This document shows positions 16,301 to 23,800 of a stretch of 40,700 nucleotides of DNA, one piece after another; position 1 is the first letter of the stretch, and every line of letters begins with the position of its first letter. The stretch is from a virus. The notes beneath the pieces are model-generated. The model did no database searches. It was not told where the DNA came from and was given only the letters and a program-made list of their open reading frames with translations. The position numbers were made by a program, and so were the translations under genes. Where the stretch lies: the IMG/VR virus record IMGVR_UViG_3300040801_002330, positions 1 to 40,700 of that record; one strand, given 5' to 3'.

Positions 16301-18045
16301 CTCGAGGACTCCCCTCGGGATAAAGTAACCTCTTCCACAATCCCTTTTTGCTTACCCCATTCCCTTAACAAAGACTCCTCTGTCTTAGGCCCAGCGGATC
16401 TCTCCTGCTCAGCCGCTGCAGCCGCCCACAAATCCTCTACTTGCTGAGTCATCTCCTCATCGTAAGCCTGCTCCTCCTGGGTCGGAGGTGGGGCTGGAGG
16501 GAGTTCTAAGGAGTCCGTAGGCGCAGGCGCAGGTTTCCCCTTAGCCTTAGCCTCCGCCGCTACCTTGGCCTTGGCCTCCGCCATCGCATCCGCCTTAGCC
16601 TCATTAGCGGCTTCGGGGTCAAGCTCAGCTTTCTCACGCAGCTCCGCAAGCCGCTCTTCCTCAAACTTCCTTTTAACCTCCCTATTCTCCATATCCTTAA
16701 TATGCTGTCTAGGGGTATAAGACGGCTCTTCTTCTTGCTCAGTATCTTGTCGGGAATCCGTATCCTGCTGACTCTCAGGAACCCGCTGGACAGTATCCTG
16801 TACAAAGCTTCGGGCCTCATACCCAGCATCCGGCCCTGCTTCCCTCAGCCCAGCCTCAGTATCCCCCAAGCCTCTGCCCTCAACAACCCCCTCCGCTGCC
16901 TTAATCCGTTCCTCGTGCGCAGCCTGTTCCTTCTTAGCCTGAGCCTCTTCCCTCGCAACCGCTTCCTCCTGTCGCTCCTGTGGAGACTTAACCATAGTCT
17001 CCCCGAGCCCTTTGACAGAACCTGTGGCTGAGCCCATACCGCCGCCAACAAGCCCACCAACAGCCATCGCATTCCAGAACGCACTCTTCTCCTCAGCGCT
17101 CAGCGGCGCAAGCAGCTTTTCATCCTTGGTGATCCTAGCCGCTGCCATGGTAACAAGTTCCTGCGTCGCCTCAGTGAGGCCTTCCTGCGCTGCCTGCGAA
17201 CCCGTCCCATATAACGCCTCTTTAGCAATATGCGCTGCCTTCTTTTTCAGCGTAGCATCGCTGCGAATCGCCGCACCCAGCGCCTCCCGGCCAAATCCCG
17301 CCTTAACTCTATTCAGCGCACTAAGAACAGGTACATATTCTAAAGAAGCATTGATAACACCCACTGCCAAGCTGGGCAAAACCGCCTTCTCAGGTGCAAC
17401 CCCCTCACTAACGAGCGAACCATAGCTCCCACCGCCCTCTTTCGCCGCCATTGGCACTGTGCTACCGAGGGTTTGCCCAACCTTCCCTGCTGTCGCAACC
17501 TTCTTAGCCCCAGCCTCTGCTGCCTTTCGCTTCAACTGATCTGTCGCTGCCCCTTTAACAGCCTTCTTAACCCCTTGCCGCGCTGCCGTCTTAGCCACAG
17601 CGCCGCCGATGCCGCCTCCAGCCACCATCGTAGCGACATCCAGTAACCCCTTCGTCCCGTGGTACGAGGCCCAGTCCGTAAACCTGTCGAACCCACCTTT
17701 CTCCCCAAACTTAATGTCCTCAATCTTTTCCACATCCGCTGTCAAGTCCCTTTGAGGGATCAGCGCCATCTGATCCTCGTAAACACCCATGCCCCAGTCT
17801 GCGGCTTTGTCCAAATATGGGTCAACTACATCTGGAGTGACCCCTTTGAGCGCCTCAGCCCCAAGCGCAACGGCGCCGCCGCCCAGCGCCTTGGTTTCCA
17901 GCCCAAAAGCCTTGGCTGCTTTCTTATACTCAGGTTCTTCATAAGCAAAATCATTAAGAACAGTCCGGTCAGGCAGCTCTAATTGCTGGGGCGAGGCGAT
18001 CTTGGGCAATTTGGGGAGAGGAAATGTATTCACATCGTTCACCAT
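7363..18045 (-). CDS. Giant polyvalent virion protein (Nudix, two ADP-ribosyltransferase-like regions, two zincins, LPD38-like C-terminus)
   Basis: This 3560-aa protein is probably packaged and ejected with the DNA. Regions in order: Gly/Ala-rich hydrophobic stretches near residues 140 and 330; a charged Ala/Glu/Lys region (350-620); mixed alpha/beta repeats (about 650-1330); a Nudix-like segment with Glu1435, Arg1443, Glu1444, Glu1447-1448 and Gly1450; an ART-like region from LWHGSK (His1675) to GYDGVFF near 1757; zincin 1 HEGSH (1877-1881); a second ART-like region from GEGNISYGWGFY (about 2060) to YNWVF (about 2280); zincin 2 HEGKH (2414-2418); and, from about 3030, a segment with ASPAFLMMNAVRDP resembling LPD38 of phage polyvalent proteins, ending in a coiled coil. 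The start ATG lies inside palindrome copy 3 and has no Shine-Dalgarno. I saw no N4 virion RNA polymerase motifs. Substrates are unknown; modification of host proteins early in infection is an inference. Confidence 0.88.
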   Translation of the reverse strand: MVNDVNTFPLPKLPKIASPQQLELPDRTVLNDFAYEEPEYKKAAKAFGLETKALGGGAVALGAEALKGVTPDVVDPYLDKAADWGMGVYEDQMALIPQRDLTADVEKIEDIKFGEKGGFDRFTDWASYHGTKGLLDVATMVAGGGIGGAVAKTAARQGVKKAVKGAATDQLKRKAAEAGAKKVATAGKVGQTLGSTVPMAAKEGGGSYGSLVSEGVAPEKAVLPSLAVGVINASLEYVPVLSALNRVKAGFGREALGAAIRSDATLKKKAAHIAKEALYGTGSQAAQEGLTEATQELVTMAAARITKDEKLLAPLSAEEKSAFWNAMAVGGLVGGGMGSATGSVKGLGETMVKSPQERQEEAVAREEAQAKKEQAAHEERIKAAEGVVEGRGLGDTEAGLREAGPDAGYEARSFVQDTVQRVPESQQDTDSRQDTEQEEEPSYTPRQHIKDMENREVKRKFEEERLAELREKAELDPEAANEAKADAMAEAKAKVAAEAKAKGKPAPAPTDSLELPPAPPPTQEEQAYDEEMTQQVEDLWAAAAAEQERSAGPKTEESLLREWGKQKGIVEEVTLSRGESSSQDKSLDSIIQDMTLEDEIRFTQETGKSPKDVAVGEVVKETGYTAKSHIKEKMAEGYAQDKGFLDTDAGLGMENPASQYEATNPIKEAGIEPAPKAPIKETTDLDGLSDTAKQKLDEGWEGNADVSWDASDKLNNTKSLLNAFAKGDPVFLKEQVGAYDGFYGNGTAATVIKDLVAENQIEESGSAAVTKMEVAGKLELPEYNKELHDKGWDLEFNTVGLPMYMKDGSIVAQNVDDIDNLVQHAWTVFTPNKAPNYADTLNAGVAMVESGNFPGLKAQTQEGGMLEGEWAMAITDPQKEAEFAESWGKQTLDLLNNGANPDFVYDIASKLQEAGSIDAWEIKQGMPGGATLKMTIQGTHVGNATKVNYSPEDNSAIMPTTLLGFSEVTEFTGEEEVQSLFNVLSAVPDVKNKMKEIKADKELYGENALAAKWGSEAASFLVDNPAEAKTYVKALGKVPVEKWENYDEGWVAGALHTGTLSGINKEGIESMVNEGFSPKTVADTAGMLDELVHLGWEYKGIDKSSSPYKVIFKTDSPSAAILYSPKTGVAELFGSGQLGGSPFAPYQLSFGSIDEAIAAYDNAGAGTGAGATASTASAAAAANTEWAPQEPPPGYTIESSKITSMDGMHVYFTSFLSNEDATAIAHIHNYFKYAKIPTIEKIQLYKEMPKSKQELESFKVNHPYLLRKVTIGETNDVTQGTKLLHEIVSNHDKYGLEDVMQEAGLFADKFGDEALKDALKSAPKKVVDVPNLDGWLEDLRPEEDLLAENPFEGVWANYPVNSDHNPSSATYGETGARYGVVIINPKTGKVLLRKVSNQYEGITWDFARGGADRFSDPGPNRIDTGHHTPSKRYMEHPLVAAKREAKEEFGYDVQIVGQLAKGFYSGRDGTMASLYYVGVPTGEQSTDHLSGPHQETDATQWASLPEARRLVTTQPTLGPSQSMKRDGYHRPRIARIARTLEAVFDSNMQKSDLGYRGNPKAMQAYRDGDLATDFPAVFKAVENKPKVEDMTETQKIKLSSALYVARRLPNASKLMKDMAYKQEFKKRNAALNAWVKSRVGETGTVSGIMSGGATLSSIQNKLQQTGGKIVLSLWHGSKDREALLGDVIDPQFFGSGVGGADTKEGMFLASTRKAAKKWARARQVNVLVAFENLKVIPNEVGYGSTSFTHILQQAKADGYDGVFFNKVHDAVTGRQIVVWKGENVIAGGGENVGFTGKTLYQTKGELGDALDLSTATELLREDLGPITDALLSSGMLELVEGGGPDGVAGQYDAATDTIKVYLDYVSSPRELLGAVLHEGSHARLVSVLGKSAVKYHEDFLKQGGSAADARFKTAWEGALRFGIASALSPENTSEINRVREELRKISPDFLMEEDLANYVQFAQGKDEGLFRRIVNAVKAWWASTALGRSLKQKGFGFEFTDEMAVALVRQGLRNQVNATSDGLFNTYIAHTSGAQWASENKFPHGRPLLKYVLKGQGEGNISYGWGFYALESQATLDYYKQGVGSNTYGMHVPDDIVPKMIEWDRPLNQQSPQVQRALLDPRDDYLLLRLALKAKNKTSTYPTSPSLDIKGTGSSFYSELTKYYMDKEYGGMDGHIHDPETGKQQRKKNLARRMASRKLAEYGLAGIRLLDAGSRVVYVRKNTDGTYEVRKGIGHSTKVSTVDQAGLEKEAGKHIAEKAAQQQIGETVKHPGFGFYNWVFWRQEDLDRLTVVYKKGQKVAGNPKKNAAYDVNGVGLPYPEHPGVSDYVVDPKTGDQKYYSKEGRTMAMEREDLVQQLDKEMGQGWVEQAEAAGLVEIINEPGPNGESGSWDGQRIRLYAGSMPASGGPAGVLLHEGKHATFKEVLGDSLGQYVGDLHTMAEAGNELARRAMTQATLSAADSLGVEHYLREEWAGRGELDRVRREVEQKSPGLLAEEDLAYFVQYGAEGQGNGLFRRLVDKIKAWWASTALGQMLKERGIGFELTEGMAVIWAQRGLHGALNMARGQAQQSMAVNREAAYMSAAGRVGRALDAAFDGNEYQSQAWEEVKGYLWTDPTDGREDQVNKPGLLQRIRADFIDYFAEMEAVDTGVYDVYSLVRNKKAARLEQIKQEYALPLRSKIADSPWTAEEVSDMLAARHIKVDGVNRKLAERASDMYAKRLLKKDVLPEVRAKELSKARGFVRVGKNPDGSDYVDAQGNQITMSASTKRKLMFDLVNYYIPYEIKQGGEQLLRNDWEVFKDAASGFSDGGVGSAFVRGVDQVLDRVSADQGKWDEITNLYDSLNRMTLDILEDGGLITEDEKARLIGDKTAYAPLRREAYNLNDEIQKIFQQAGAGGAKQLATRAGTETLSEPVMALQNALAKAEAAAAAAERNFANNYLYETINQDREGWKSWFAVVDKDKYATHDENGFLVEKKSTAQNKSDIVLLRGGKKLIIRPNAHNERALGFVRAVNNLDAQVLNGPMRVMNWLNGIVRWVNVSASPAFLMMNAVRDPFTAAYNMQASEAKEYTSEIFANYGKTFTALKKVFVQGVRDPADADVQMVERWEKAGGRTSFIESLKEMDDSWGSFEAQVARRQGGAKALFEMKDKWLDGIENTNILFENVMRLSTFSVLVDKGVSEQRAARISQDLTTNFTRRGYKTQALGVWWLFFNATVQGNYQVVRNLLGSKKLQGITAGTIGFSLMLDVMGRMMFDDWDEIPEWDKERFIIAPVKVGGDFVKIPAPWVYNVVWRMGGMLGETLAGVRKPQDMLLDLSAMTMTTFNPVGSASLAQAISPTAMDPFVQILENKDFAGNPLAPEAYPGVGKRPNAELAWGSTPEGYKWLAEYVNEATGGSPVESGIVDLRPADYKVLVNFLTGSLGRFLTDTTLGIKGAAQGELELEGPKDLPLVGGLFADPSNPMRSEKYHTRVAAAYGAAKLEKLYKEGPERDMVKLMEVRRERAGDLRIYRYAQDVERQIKEIRKKVKRAEGRGDERTMEVLRGRIDRLKEQFNRSYEVRVGK
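10360..10827 (-). repeat. Internal duplication in the giant gene, copy B (zincin 2 module)
   Basis: Residues about 2407-2562 carry HEGKH, then AEEDLAYFVQY, GLFRRLVDKIKAWWASTALG (about 2505-2530) and GIGFELTEGMAV. The same order occurs about 540 residues earlier in copy A. The match is clear at protein level and partial at DNA level, so the duplication is old. Confidence 0.85.
11998..12438 (-). repeat. Internal duplication in the giant gene, copy A (zincin 1 module)
   Basis: Residues about 1870-2016 carry HEGSH, then MEEDLANYVQF, GLFRRIVNAVKAWWASTALG and GFGFEFTDEMAV, matching copy B. One ART-like region lies before copy A and the second lies between the copies, suggesting that an ART-plus-zincin unit was duplicated and then diverged. 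Confidence 0.85.
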
Positions 18046-18061
18046 GCACGTTGTACTTACA
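18025..18061 (-). promoter_or_regulatory. Palindromic element, copy 3 (over the giant gene start)
   Basis: The gene-side half (TGTAT 18025-18029, ACATCGTTCA 18032-18041) is perfect. The far arm is TGCACGTTGT, with two mismatches against the consensus. The giant gene ATG (18045-18043) lies in the centre of the element and the stop of the preceding 58-aa gene (18059-18057) lies in its far end. No Shine-Dalgarno precedes the ATG. Confidence 0.8.
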
Positions 18062-18233
18062 GCCGCTTCGCTTGAGGCTTCTTAGTTGTCAGACTAGCCA
18101 ACCCTTTCGCGTTAGCTGAGGTGTTAATCGCCTCTTCCAGCATCCTTCCATCTCCTCCTGTGGGAAGTTTCGTCCTAGCCTGCAGCTTATTCGCCTGATC
18201 CATGACCTTTTTTAATAGATCATCAGGTTTCAC
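18057..18233 (-). CDS. Small protein (58 aa) just upstream of the giant gene
   Basis: This frame starts with GTG at 18233, overlapping the stop of the preceding gene, with a strong GGAGGAGG just upstream. It ends with TAA at 18057-18059, inside palindrome copy 3. The product is helical and basic (VKPDDLLKKVMDQ at the start, KKPQAKRL at the end) with a central TGGDGR. I do not recognise it. The strong Shine-Dalgarno, tight overlap and exact fill of the gap argue that it is real; a small internal virion or scaffold-like role beside the ejection proteins is possible. Confidence 0.72.
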   Translation of the reverse strand: MKPDDLLKKVMDQANKLQARTKLPTGGDGRMLEEAINTSANAKGLASLTTKKPQAKRL

Positions 18234-19873
18234 TGCCCTCCTCCGTACTGTGCGTCAAACGCCTCAAGAATAGTCTTCCCATTCAGCGGCTTGCCGTCAG
18301 GAGTCTTCCCATCTTTGATGAAATGGTTGAAGTGAGCCTGGGCATCCGCAGCATTCCCCGTCATCCTGTATAACCTGGAGTAAATTTGAGCATACGCCCC
18401 GTCCGGCGCATTCTTCAACGAGTCAAAGCTCCGTGCATACTCCTCATTCTTAAACCCAATCTCAGCAACCTTCTCTTGTTGCTCCAAAACCCGCTCCGGC
18501 TCCGTCGCTGCATACTCATCTAGCTCCTTCGCCGTTTGCATGGCATCTAACTCATACTCCTTTTGATCTTTGTTCCTATTGTACTCATCATTGTTCAGAT
18601 CCCTAGCAAACTTCGCCTGCTCCATCCCCTCGCTAGCAGCATTCGCCCGCTTCTGCTCCTGCGCCTTAGCCACCGCCAGCACCTCCGCCGGCGACGCACC
18701 CTGTTCCCCATGCTTCATTCCTTTTAAGGAGAGGAGAATCATCTTCGCCGCCTTGCTTCCGTTTCGGGCGCTTATATCCAGGTTTCTTAACATGGAATAT
18801 CCCTGCGACCCCACTCGGCCAGAGGCATAATCCACAATAGCCTCTTGCATTGTGATGGGTTTAGGAATAAACACCCCGCCTCCCCTCTCCGCCTGTTGAG
18901 CAGCAACCCCCGCCGCTGGCAGCGCCTCCCTCCGGGGCAGTGCCCCCCTCTCCTGCCCCTCCAGCTCTCCCCTACTTCTCATCAGACCATTAAGAACCCC
19001 CTGGTTCTCTTCCACCTTCTCCGGGCTAACATTAAATGCAGGACTCCCGTCAGTAAACCCCGTCGTGTTACCCTCAGCATCCGCAAGCCGCTTAACCCCC
19101 TGAGGCTGGGTAGAGTCTGTTGCTGCTGCTGCTGCTTCTTCCTCAGCAACCAACCTGTCTAGCTTTTGCTGCGGAGTCTCCCCTCCCGCTGTCCCCCCTC
19201 CTACTGGCTTCGACTGATCTTGCAACAACCCCGGCCTCCTATAATCCGTCGCCTTCGTCTCTTCCCCTGTTACTAGCTCAGTAACAAACCGCTCTACGGG
19301 ATCATATACTGCTGTGGCCGCTGAATTAACCATGTCTTTACTTTTTGCCGCAAACCCTGCTCCTACATCCCTGGCAAAATTAACAGCTTTCCCAACACCA
19401 TCCTCTCGAGGCTTCCTCCACAAGGCAGCTTGCCGAGCATTGTCCATATTAGACATCTTCCTTTTCTCTAGGGGCAGCGGCGTAGGCAGCCCTTTTGGCC
19501 CTTCCATTATATTCAGTGCCTCAGGCTTCTTCGGCGCCTCAAACATCTCCGTGCTTTGCTGGCTCTCCTCAGCCCTAGCATTTTCCATCCAGGTCGGCGT
19601 CTTAGGAATCTCCCTTATTTGCTGGGGAGGATTCGCAGCAGTTGTATCAAAAACATCTCTCGGAACAGCCGCAAACCCAGGCTTGCCAAGGTAATCCGCT
19701 GGGATCTGCTCATTAAGCAGCTTCGCCTGTTGCCCGCCGCTGGGCACAAGCGGAGTCCCTCTTTTACTAATTACATCATCCCCATAAACAGGAGGGGCTA
19801 CTGGATTGTTGCCCTTTGGAGTCTTCTTACCCTGCCCCAGCAGTTCTTCATCACCAACATATCCAGCAGCCAT
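18230..19873 (-). CDS. Probable internal virion / ejection-type protein (547 aa)
   Basis: This soluble protein has a low-complexity, Pro/Gly/Ala/Glu-rich first two thirds (including EEEAAAAA and GGGTAGGE) and a more regular helical C-terminal third with many charged residues (about 390-520). No enzyme motif is visible. Its place next to the giant polyvalent gene, its flexible composition and its size suggest an internal core or ejection protein, but this rests on context alone. I chose ATG 19873 (GAGG 7 nt upstream); a longer frame to 19945 would run through the preceding gene's end and begins with an unlikely Cys/Leu-rich stretch. Confidence 0.72.
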   Translation of the reverse strand: MAAGYVGDEELLGQGKKTPKGNNPVAPPVYGDDVISKRGTPLVPSGGQQAKLLNEQIPADYLGKPGFAAVPRDVFDTTAANPPQQIREIPKTPTWMENARAEESQQSTEMFEAPKKPEALNIMEGPKGLPTPLPLEKRKMSNMDNARQAALWRKPREDGVGKAVNFARDVGAGFAAKSKDMVNSAATAVYDPVERFVTELVTGEETKATDYRRPGLLQDQSKPVGGGTAGGETPQQKLDRLVAEEEAAAAATDSTQPQGVKRLADAEGNTTGFTDGSPAFNVSPEKVEENQGVLNGLMRSRGELEGQERGALPRREALPAAGVAAQQAERGGGVFIPKPITMQEAIVDYASGRVGSQGYSMLRNLDISARNGSKAAKMILLSLKGMKHGEQGASPAEVLAVAKAQEQKRANAASEGMEQAKFARDLNNDEYNRNKDQKEYELDAMQTAKELDEYAATEPERVLEQQEKVAEIGFKNEEYARSFDSLKNAPDGAYAQIYSRLYRMTGNAADAQAHFNHFIKDGKTPDGKPLNGKTILEAFDAQYGGGQ

Positions 19874-19877
19874 CACA

Positions 19878-20297
19878 TCACCTCGCCAGTGTAAACATAT
19901 TAAACAGCAGCCCAGTAAGGGCAAGAGGGTTTCCCTTAAACCCAAAGCTCCACTTCTCCCCTACCTGGCTCCTCCCTGGCACAACCCTATTAACCTCCCC
20001 TGTTGCCAGCGAGTCCACATAAACCCCTGTCTCCTCCAACCCATCCTTCCAGCAACTCACCGCAACTTCCACCCGAGCCGGCTTCGCTCCATGAACCTCA
20101 ACTCCTAAACACCTCTTCCCTTTAAGCGAGCCAAACACCATCAACCCCGTTCGGATCTCCCCCTCAGCAAAATCCTCCCCCAGCTCAAACAACCCACTTA
20201 AACCCCCAAGGAGGAGCTTGTCCCCCTCAGAGGCCACCGAAGCTGCTTCAGCCGTCAGCGTACTAACAGCAAAGCTATTCCGGTTGACTAGATACAT
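19878..20297 (-). CDS. Structural-region protein of unknown function (139 aa)
   Basis: The product is beta-rich and Gly-rich, with no membrane segment or recognised motif. Repeated short beta-like stretches (VEVAVSCWKDG, SFGFKGNPLALTG) would suit a tail or capsid accessory. ATG 20297 overlaps the preceding stop (TGATG); a GTG directly before it at 20300 is the other possible start. It is the third of three small genes between the 1262-aa and 547-aa genes. Confidence 0.68.
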   Translation of the reverse strand: MYLVNRNSFAVSTLTAEAASVASEGDKLLLGGLSGLFELGEDFAEGEIRTGLMVFGSLKGKRCLGVEVHGAKPARVEVAVSCWKDGLEETGVYVDSLATGEVNRVVPGRSQVGEKWSFGFKGNPLALTGLLFNMFTLAR

Positions 20298-20635
20298 CAC
20301 ACAGGCTCGTCAGCGATGTTCGGCAGCGGCAGGTCGGCGTATATAGTAAACCGATATTCAATCCGCCATTTGCCAGTAAAGTCGCCGGTCGTTTGCTGGG
20401 TCTGGGAAACAGAACCTACAACAAACCCACTTGGGCGATCATCCGTCGCCAGCGCCTGCCAGTGATTCGACAGCGTGTGGAAGATAGCCAGCATGATCGC
20501 CCGCCAGTCTCCCGTGCTCGCATTCGCATCCCCTGACTCGAAATTCGCCCCCAGCGCCGCGTGCGGAATCGTCAGCGCGCTGCCATCATCCGTATACCCA
20601 GTGAACAGCGATGTTGGTGCGGGATTAAAAGCCAT
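20297..20635 (-). CDS. Small tail-region protein of unknown function (112 aa)
   Basis: The sequence opens MAFNPAPTSLFTGYTDDG and contains WRAIMLAIFHTLSNHWQAL then a beta-rich WRIEYRFTIYADL. This reads like a small phage virion protein of mixed alpha/beta type, but I cannot name a family. The ATG has GAGG 8 nt upstream. It lies 10 nt after the 66-aa gene and overlaps the next gene by one base. Confidence 0.68.
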   Translation of the reverse strand: MAFNPAPTSLFTGYTDDGSALTIPHAALGANFESGDANASTGDWRAIMLAIFHTLSNHWQALATDDRPSGFVVGSVSQTQQTTGDFTGKWRIEYRFTIYADLPLPNIADEPV

Positions 20636-20645
20636 GTCTCATACC

Positions 20646-20846
20646 TCAGATAACAATGTGAACTCGTCGTTGCTTGTCATGCTCTAAGAGATAAACAAGC
20701 CCGCCTCGGCTTAATTGAAAACACCTGCCAAAGTGCGTAAGCCGCAACCCCTCTTTAAGCTGCCGAAACTGTGTTGAAAGCCGCAGTGCCTCCATCAGCA
20801 CCAGTCGTACTTCCTCCTCATCCCCCTCATACGTCACCTCACTCAT
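20646..20846 (-). CDS. Small charged protein (66 aa), function unknown
   Basis: This short protein is acidic at its start (EGDEEEVRL) and basic towards its end. It has a predicted helix followed by beta strands (GLVYLLEHDKQRRVHIVI). The ATG overlaps the stop of the 1262-aa gene (ATGA) and has GGAGGG upstream. No family is recognised; a chaperone or small tail component is possible from position. Confidence 0.65.
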   Translation of the reverse strand: MSEVTYEGDEEEVRLVLMEALRLSTQFRQLKEGLRLTHFGRCFQLSRGGLVYLLEHDKQRRVHIVI

Positions 20847-23800
20847 GCCGCCCTCCTCACATCAGGCCTGCCGTACTTTTCTGTCTCCGCCGAGAACGGG
20901 TATATCATCCCCTCTCGCCAGAACGAGAAGACCCACGGCGCTGACTCCCACCTTGTTTCCTCTAACAGAGGCCCCTCGTTTATTTGGGGGTACTGAGGAT
21001 CGTGGCTTAGCCTATTCATCTGAAAATGCTGATCAGTGTCAGTGGGCTCAGGAATAACCTCCCTTTCAAAATGCACCATCGGATTATTGTCCCCCCACAA
21101 GAACGTAATCCCCGAATCCGGCACAACCTCTCGATGCTGGTTCTGAATCTCCCAAGCCCCAAACAACAGCCCTGAGACCGAACTTGGGCTTACTGTAATA
21201 TCAAAAGAAACATGCTCTCTCCAAGTATCATGCTCTTCCGAAACCAGCAAATCATCCCCACCCGCAGACCAAACTCTTTGCGTGCGAGGAATTATACCAA
21301 ACCAGCCATAGTTTGTCAAGGTATCCGCGTTGGGTTCCACCTTGTTAATCCCAAGCGACAGCTTTGGCCGCTCTGTTTGTAACTGAGTAGAACCTGTCTC
21401 CTGCCCCTTACATATTCTGTGGAAATGTTCTATCTTAGAGACATAGTTGAAATAATCTGAGCAATACTTCGACGATGTGGGGCTTCCTGTCTCCATATTA
21501 AAAGAGTCACAACTTTCTTCTATAACAAGAAATCTAGGAGATATTACATGCCCAGGGCTTAAATCCTCCAGTGGCCCACACAGCATACAATGAATCTCAG
21601 GGTCTCTTACCCCTCGACAATCATCCGGTGCCCCCGCTGGAGCCACTTCTCTATTCGCGTGAGTTACCATGTGAATAGACCTCTTAAAGAAGTCTATGTG
21701 GTTGTGGTTCTTTATGTTGTTTGCCTGAACGACAGGCTCATCTATCTCTGTAAAAGGAGACCTATCGCTAAAGAAAACCCCTGGGGCTTTTACTTCAGTT
21801 TCCCCAAACTCAGTAAGGGAAGGAAAGTCTAATTCAGGGTAGCCAGGAGGCCAAAGAAACAGCTGCATCAGCCAAGGCGGGGCAAGCAGCTCGTTCCTTA
21901 CATCCAGCATACTTGTTAATAAACAAGGAACCCCTGCCACGGCAACTTTCCTTGTAGAATCCGCAACAGTATTCTTAGCCCCAGCAGTGAAGAAGAAACA
22001 GTCAGGGCTTTCAACCTTTCTAACAAACAAATCAATACTAGGTAACTCTTGCTTGAACAAAGAGACATCCCAAGGAGTAACCTCAAAGTTCCTATTAACA
22101 ACCTTCTTAACTCCACCCTCTATAAACTGATCCGACGGCTTTATCCCCAACTCCGGGACCGGATACCCTTTTACAGTAAACCCTTGTTGTACCCGAGGTT
22201 TGCACTCATCAATGAAAACAAATATCTCTTCTAATCCTATTTGGAAAATCCCATGCTCAAACTCAGATTGCACATTACCCTTAACCTCACAGCTTCGCAG
22301 CCCATGAGTAACCATAGGCTCGCTTGTTTCCCCAAACGGAGGAGACCCTCTGTGGGTAAGAGATCGCTGCCCCCACCAAACAACCGGCTTCCCTGTCTCT
22401 TCTGTATCAACAGACGCTGGGGTAAAGTTCAGCGCAGCGTTTGCTAAAACATGATACGGGCTTGTGGTGAAAGAGGAAATTGCTGGGATGTCGAAATACC
22501 GAACAGCGTCGGCAACCATCAGCTCCCCGGGGGATAGAGTTGACTCCCCAGGAACATGAACCGGATGCCCAGACCTTCCTACTGTATCAAACAAATCCCC
22601 TGTTCTTAGAGAAGGATTCCCCGGAAGCCGGATCTCCCTGTTTACATTTAGAACAAGAACCCGCTCTCCTATCTCATCATACGGCTCGCCAGCATTTCCG
22701 TCTAAATGTAGTAAGTGCTGATCTTGGTTCCATATCTGTGTAATTAAACTGGGCTCAAACATAGAAGCCCAGGTGGGCTGTTTGATATAAAGTAAATGAC
22801 GCCTGACACCATGCCCATCTGTTAATAAAGTATCTACTCCTTTAGTAACAGCGACGTTGCCGAAGCCAGAGGTTATGTCTCCTATTTGAGTATGAGTATG
22901 CCCCTCTGGTGCTATCTCCAGGTGCCGAACGACCCCAGGAGTTTCATACCTGGTCGGAACAAGCCAGGGAACCTCCACATGCTGATCAAAAACCAGCGCA
23001 TGTTCTTCTGACGCAAAATAACCTACTTGCTCACCAAACCCGACAAACCTTCTAAACAGGCTTATCGTTGTAGCAAACTCTATGTCCTCATCCACCTCCT
23101 CCAGACCATGACGAAATAAATCATCATCCCCTACGATCACTGGCTCGGGGAAATAAACCTCAAACTCACCTATTCCCGTAGTCCCTACCCAGGGATTAAC
23201 AAGAACCCTCCGAGTTACATTCTCAACCTCTATATCTTCGCTGGTCTTAAACGTGCTCTTTTGCTCTGCAAAGAACACCAGCGACATAAGAACATCAAGA
23301 CTGTTCTGTACAAAGTGGTCTCCCGGCTCCCAGGTTCTTACATCGAAAGTCGTAGCCTGTTGCGTCTCTGGGAGATTGCCCTCCTCATCAGTAATATAAT
23401 AAACGAAGGAGGGTGCTTCTAAGTAATCCTCGCCACCTATCGGAGGTAGAGTCCTGTTTGTACTATTGTAGAGAGCGGGTTCGCTGCCCTCAAACAAATC
23501 AACTTCTTCTACAAAAATCAGTGCGGGCTTTGCAACTCCAGGTACACTATAGGAAGACGCAAGCAGCCCTTCATCTAAAACAAGCCACCTATCTCCGGGA
23601 TACCCAACAAATGGAGACCCAAACGCTGGGAAGTCTTCTCCATGAAAACTGAATATCTCAATGTTAGTATCATAGGATACTACAATAGGGAGTGGAGGTT
23701 CGTAGCAAGAAAAGTATTCTAATACAATAGGATATGGAGGAGGGTAAATAGTAAACCCCGCCTCCTCACTACCATCCGACACGCAGCTCTTATGCTCTGC

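Noticed and set aside
7363-18045. Giant protein as an N4-type virion RNA polymerase
   Set aside because: The length is similar, but I saw no single-subunit RNA polymerase motifs; the visible motifs are Nudix, ART, zincin and LPD38-like.
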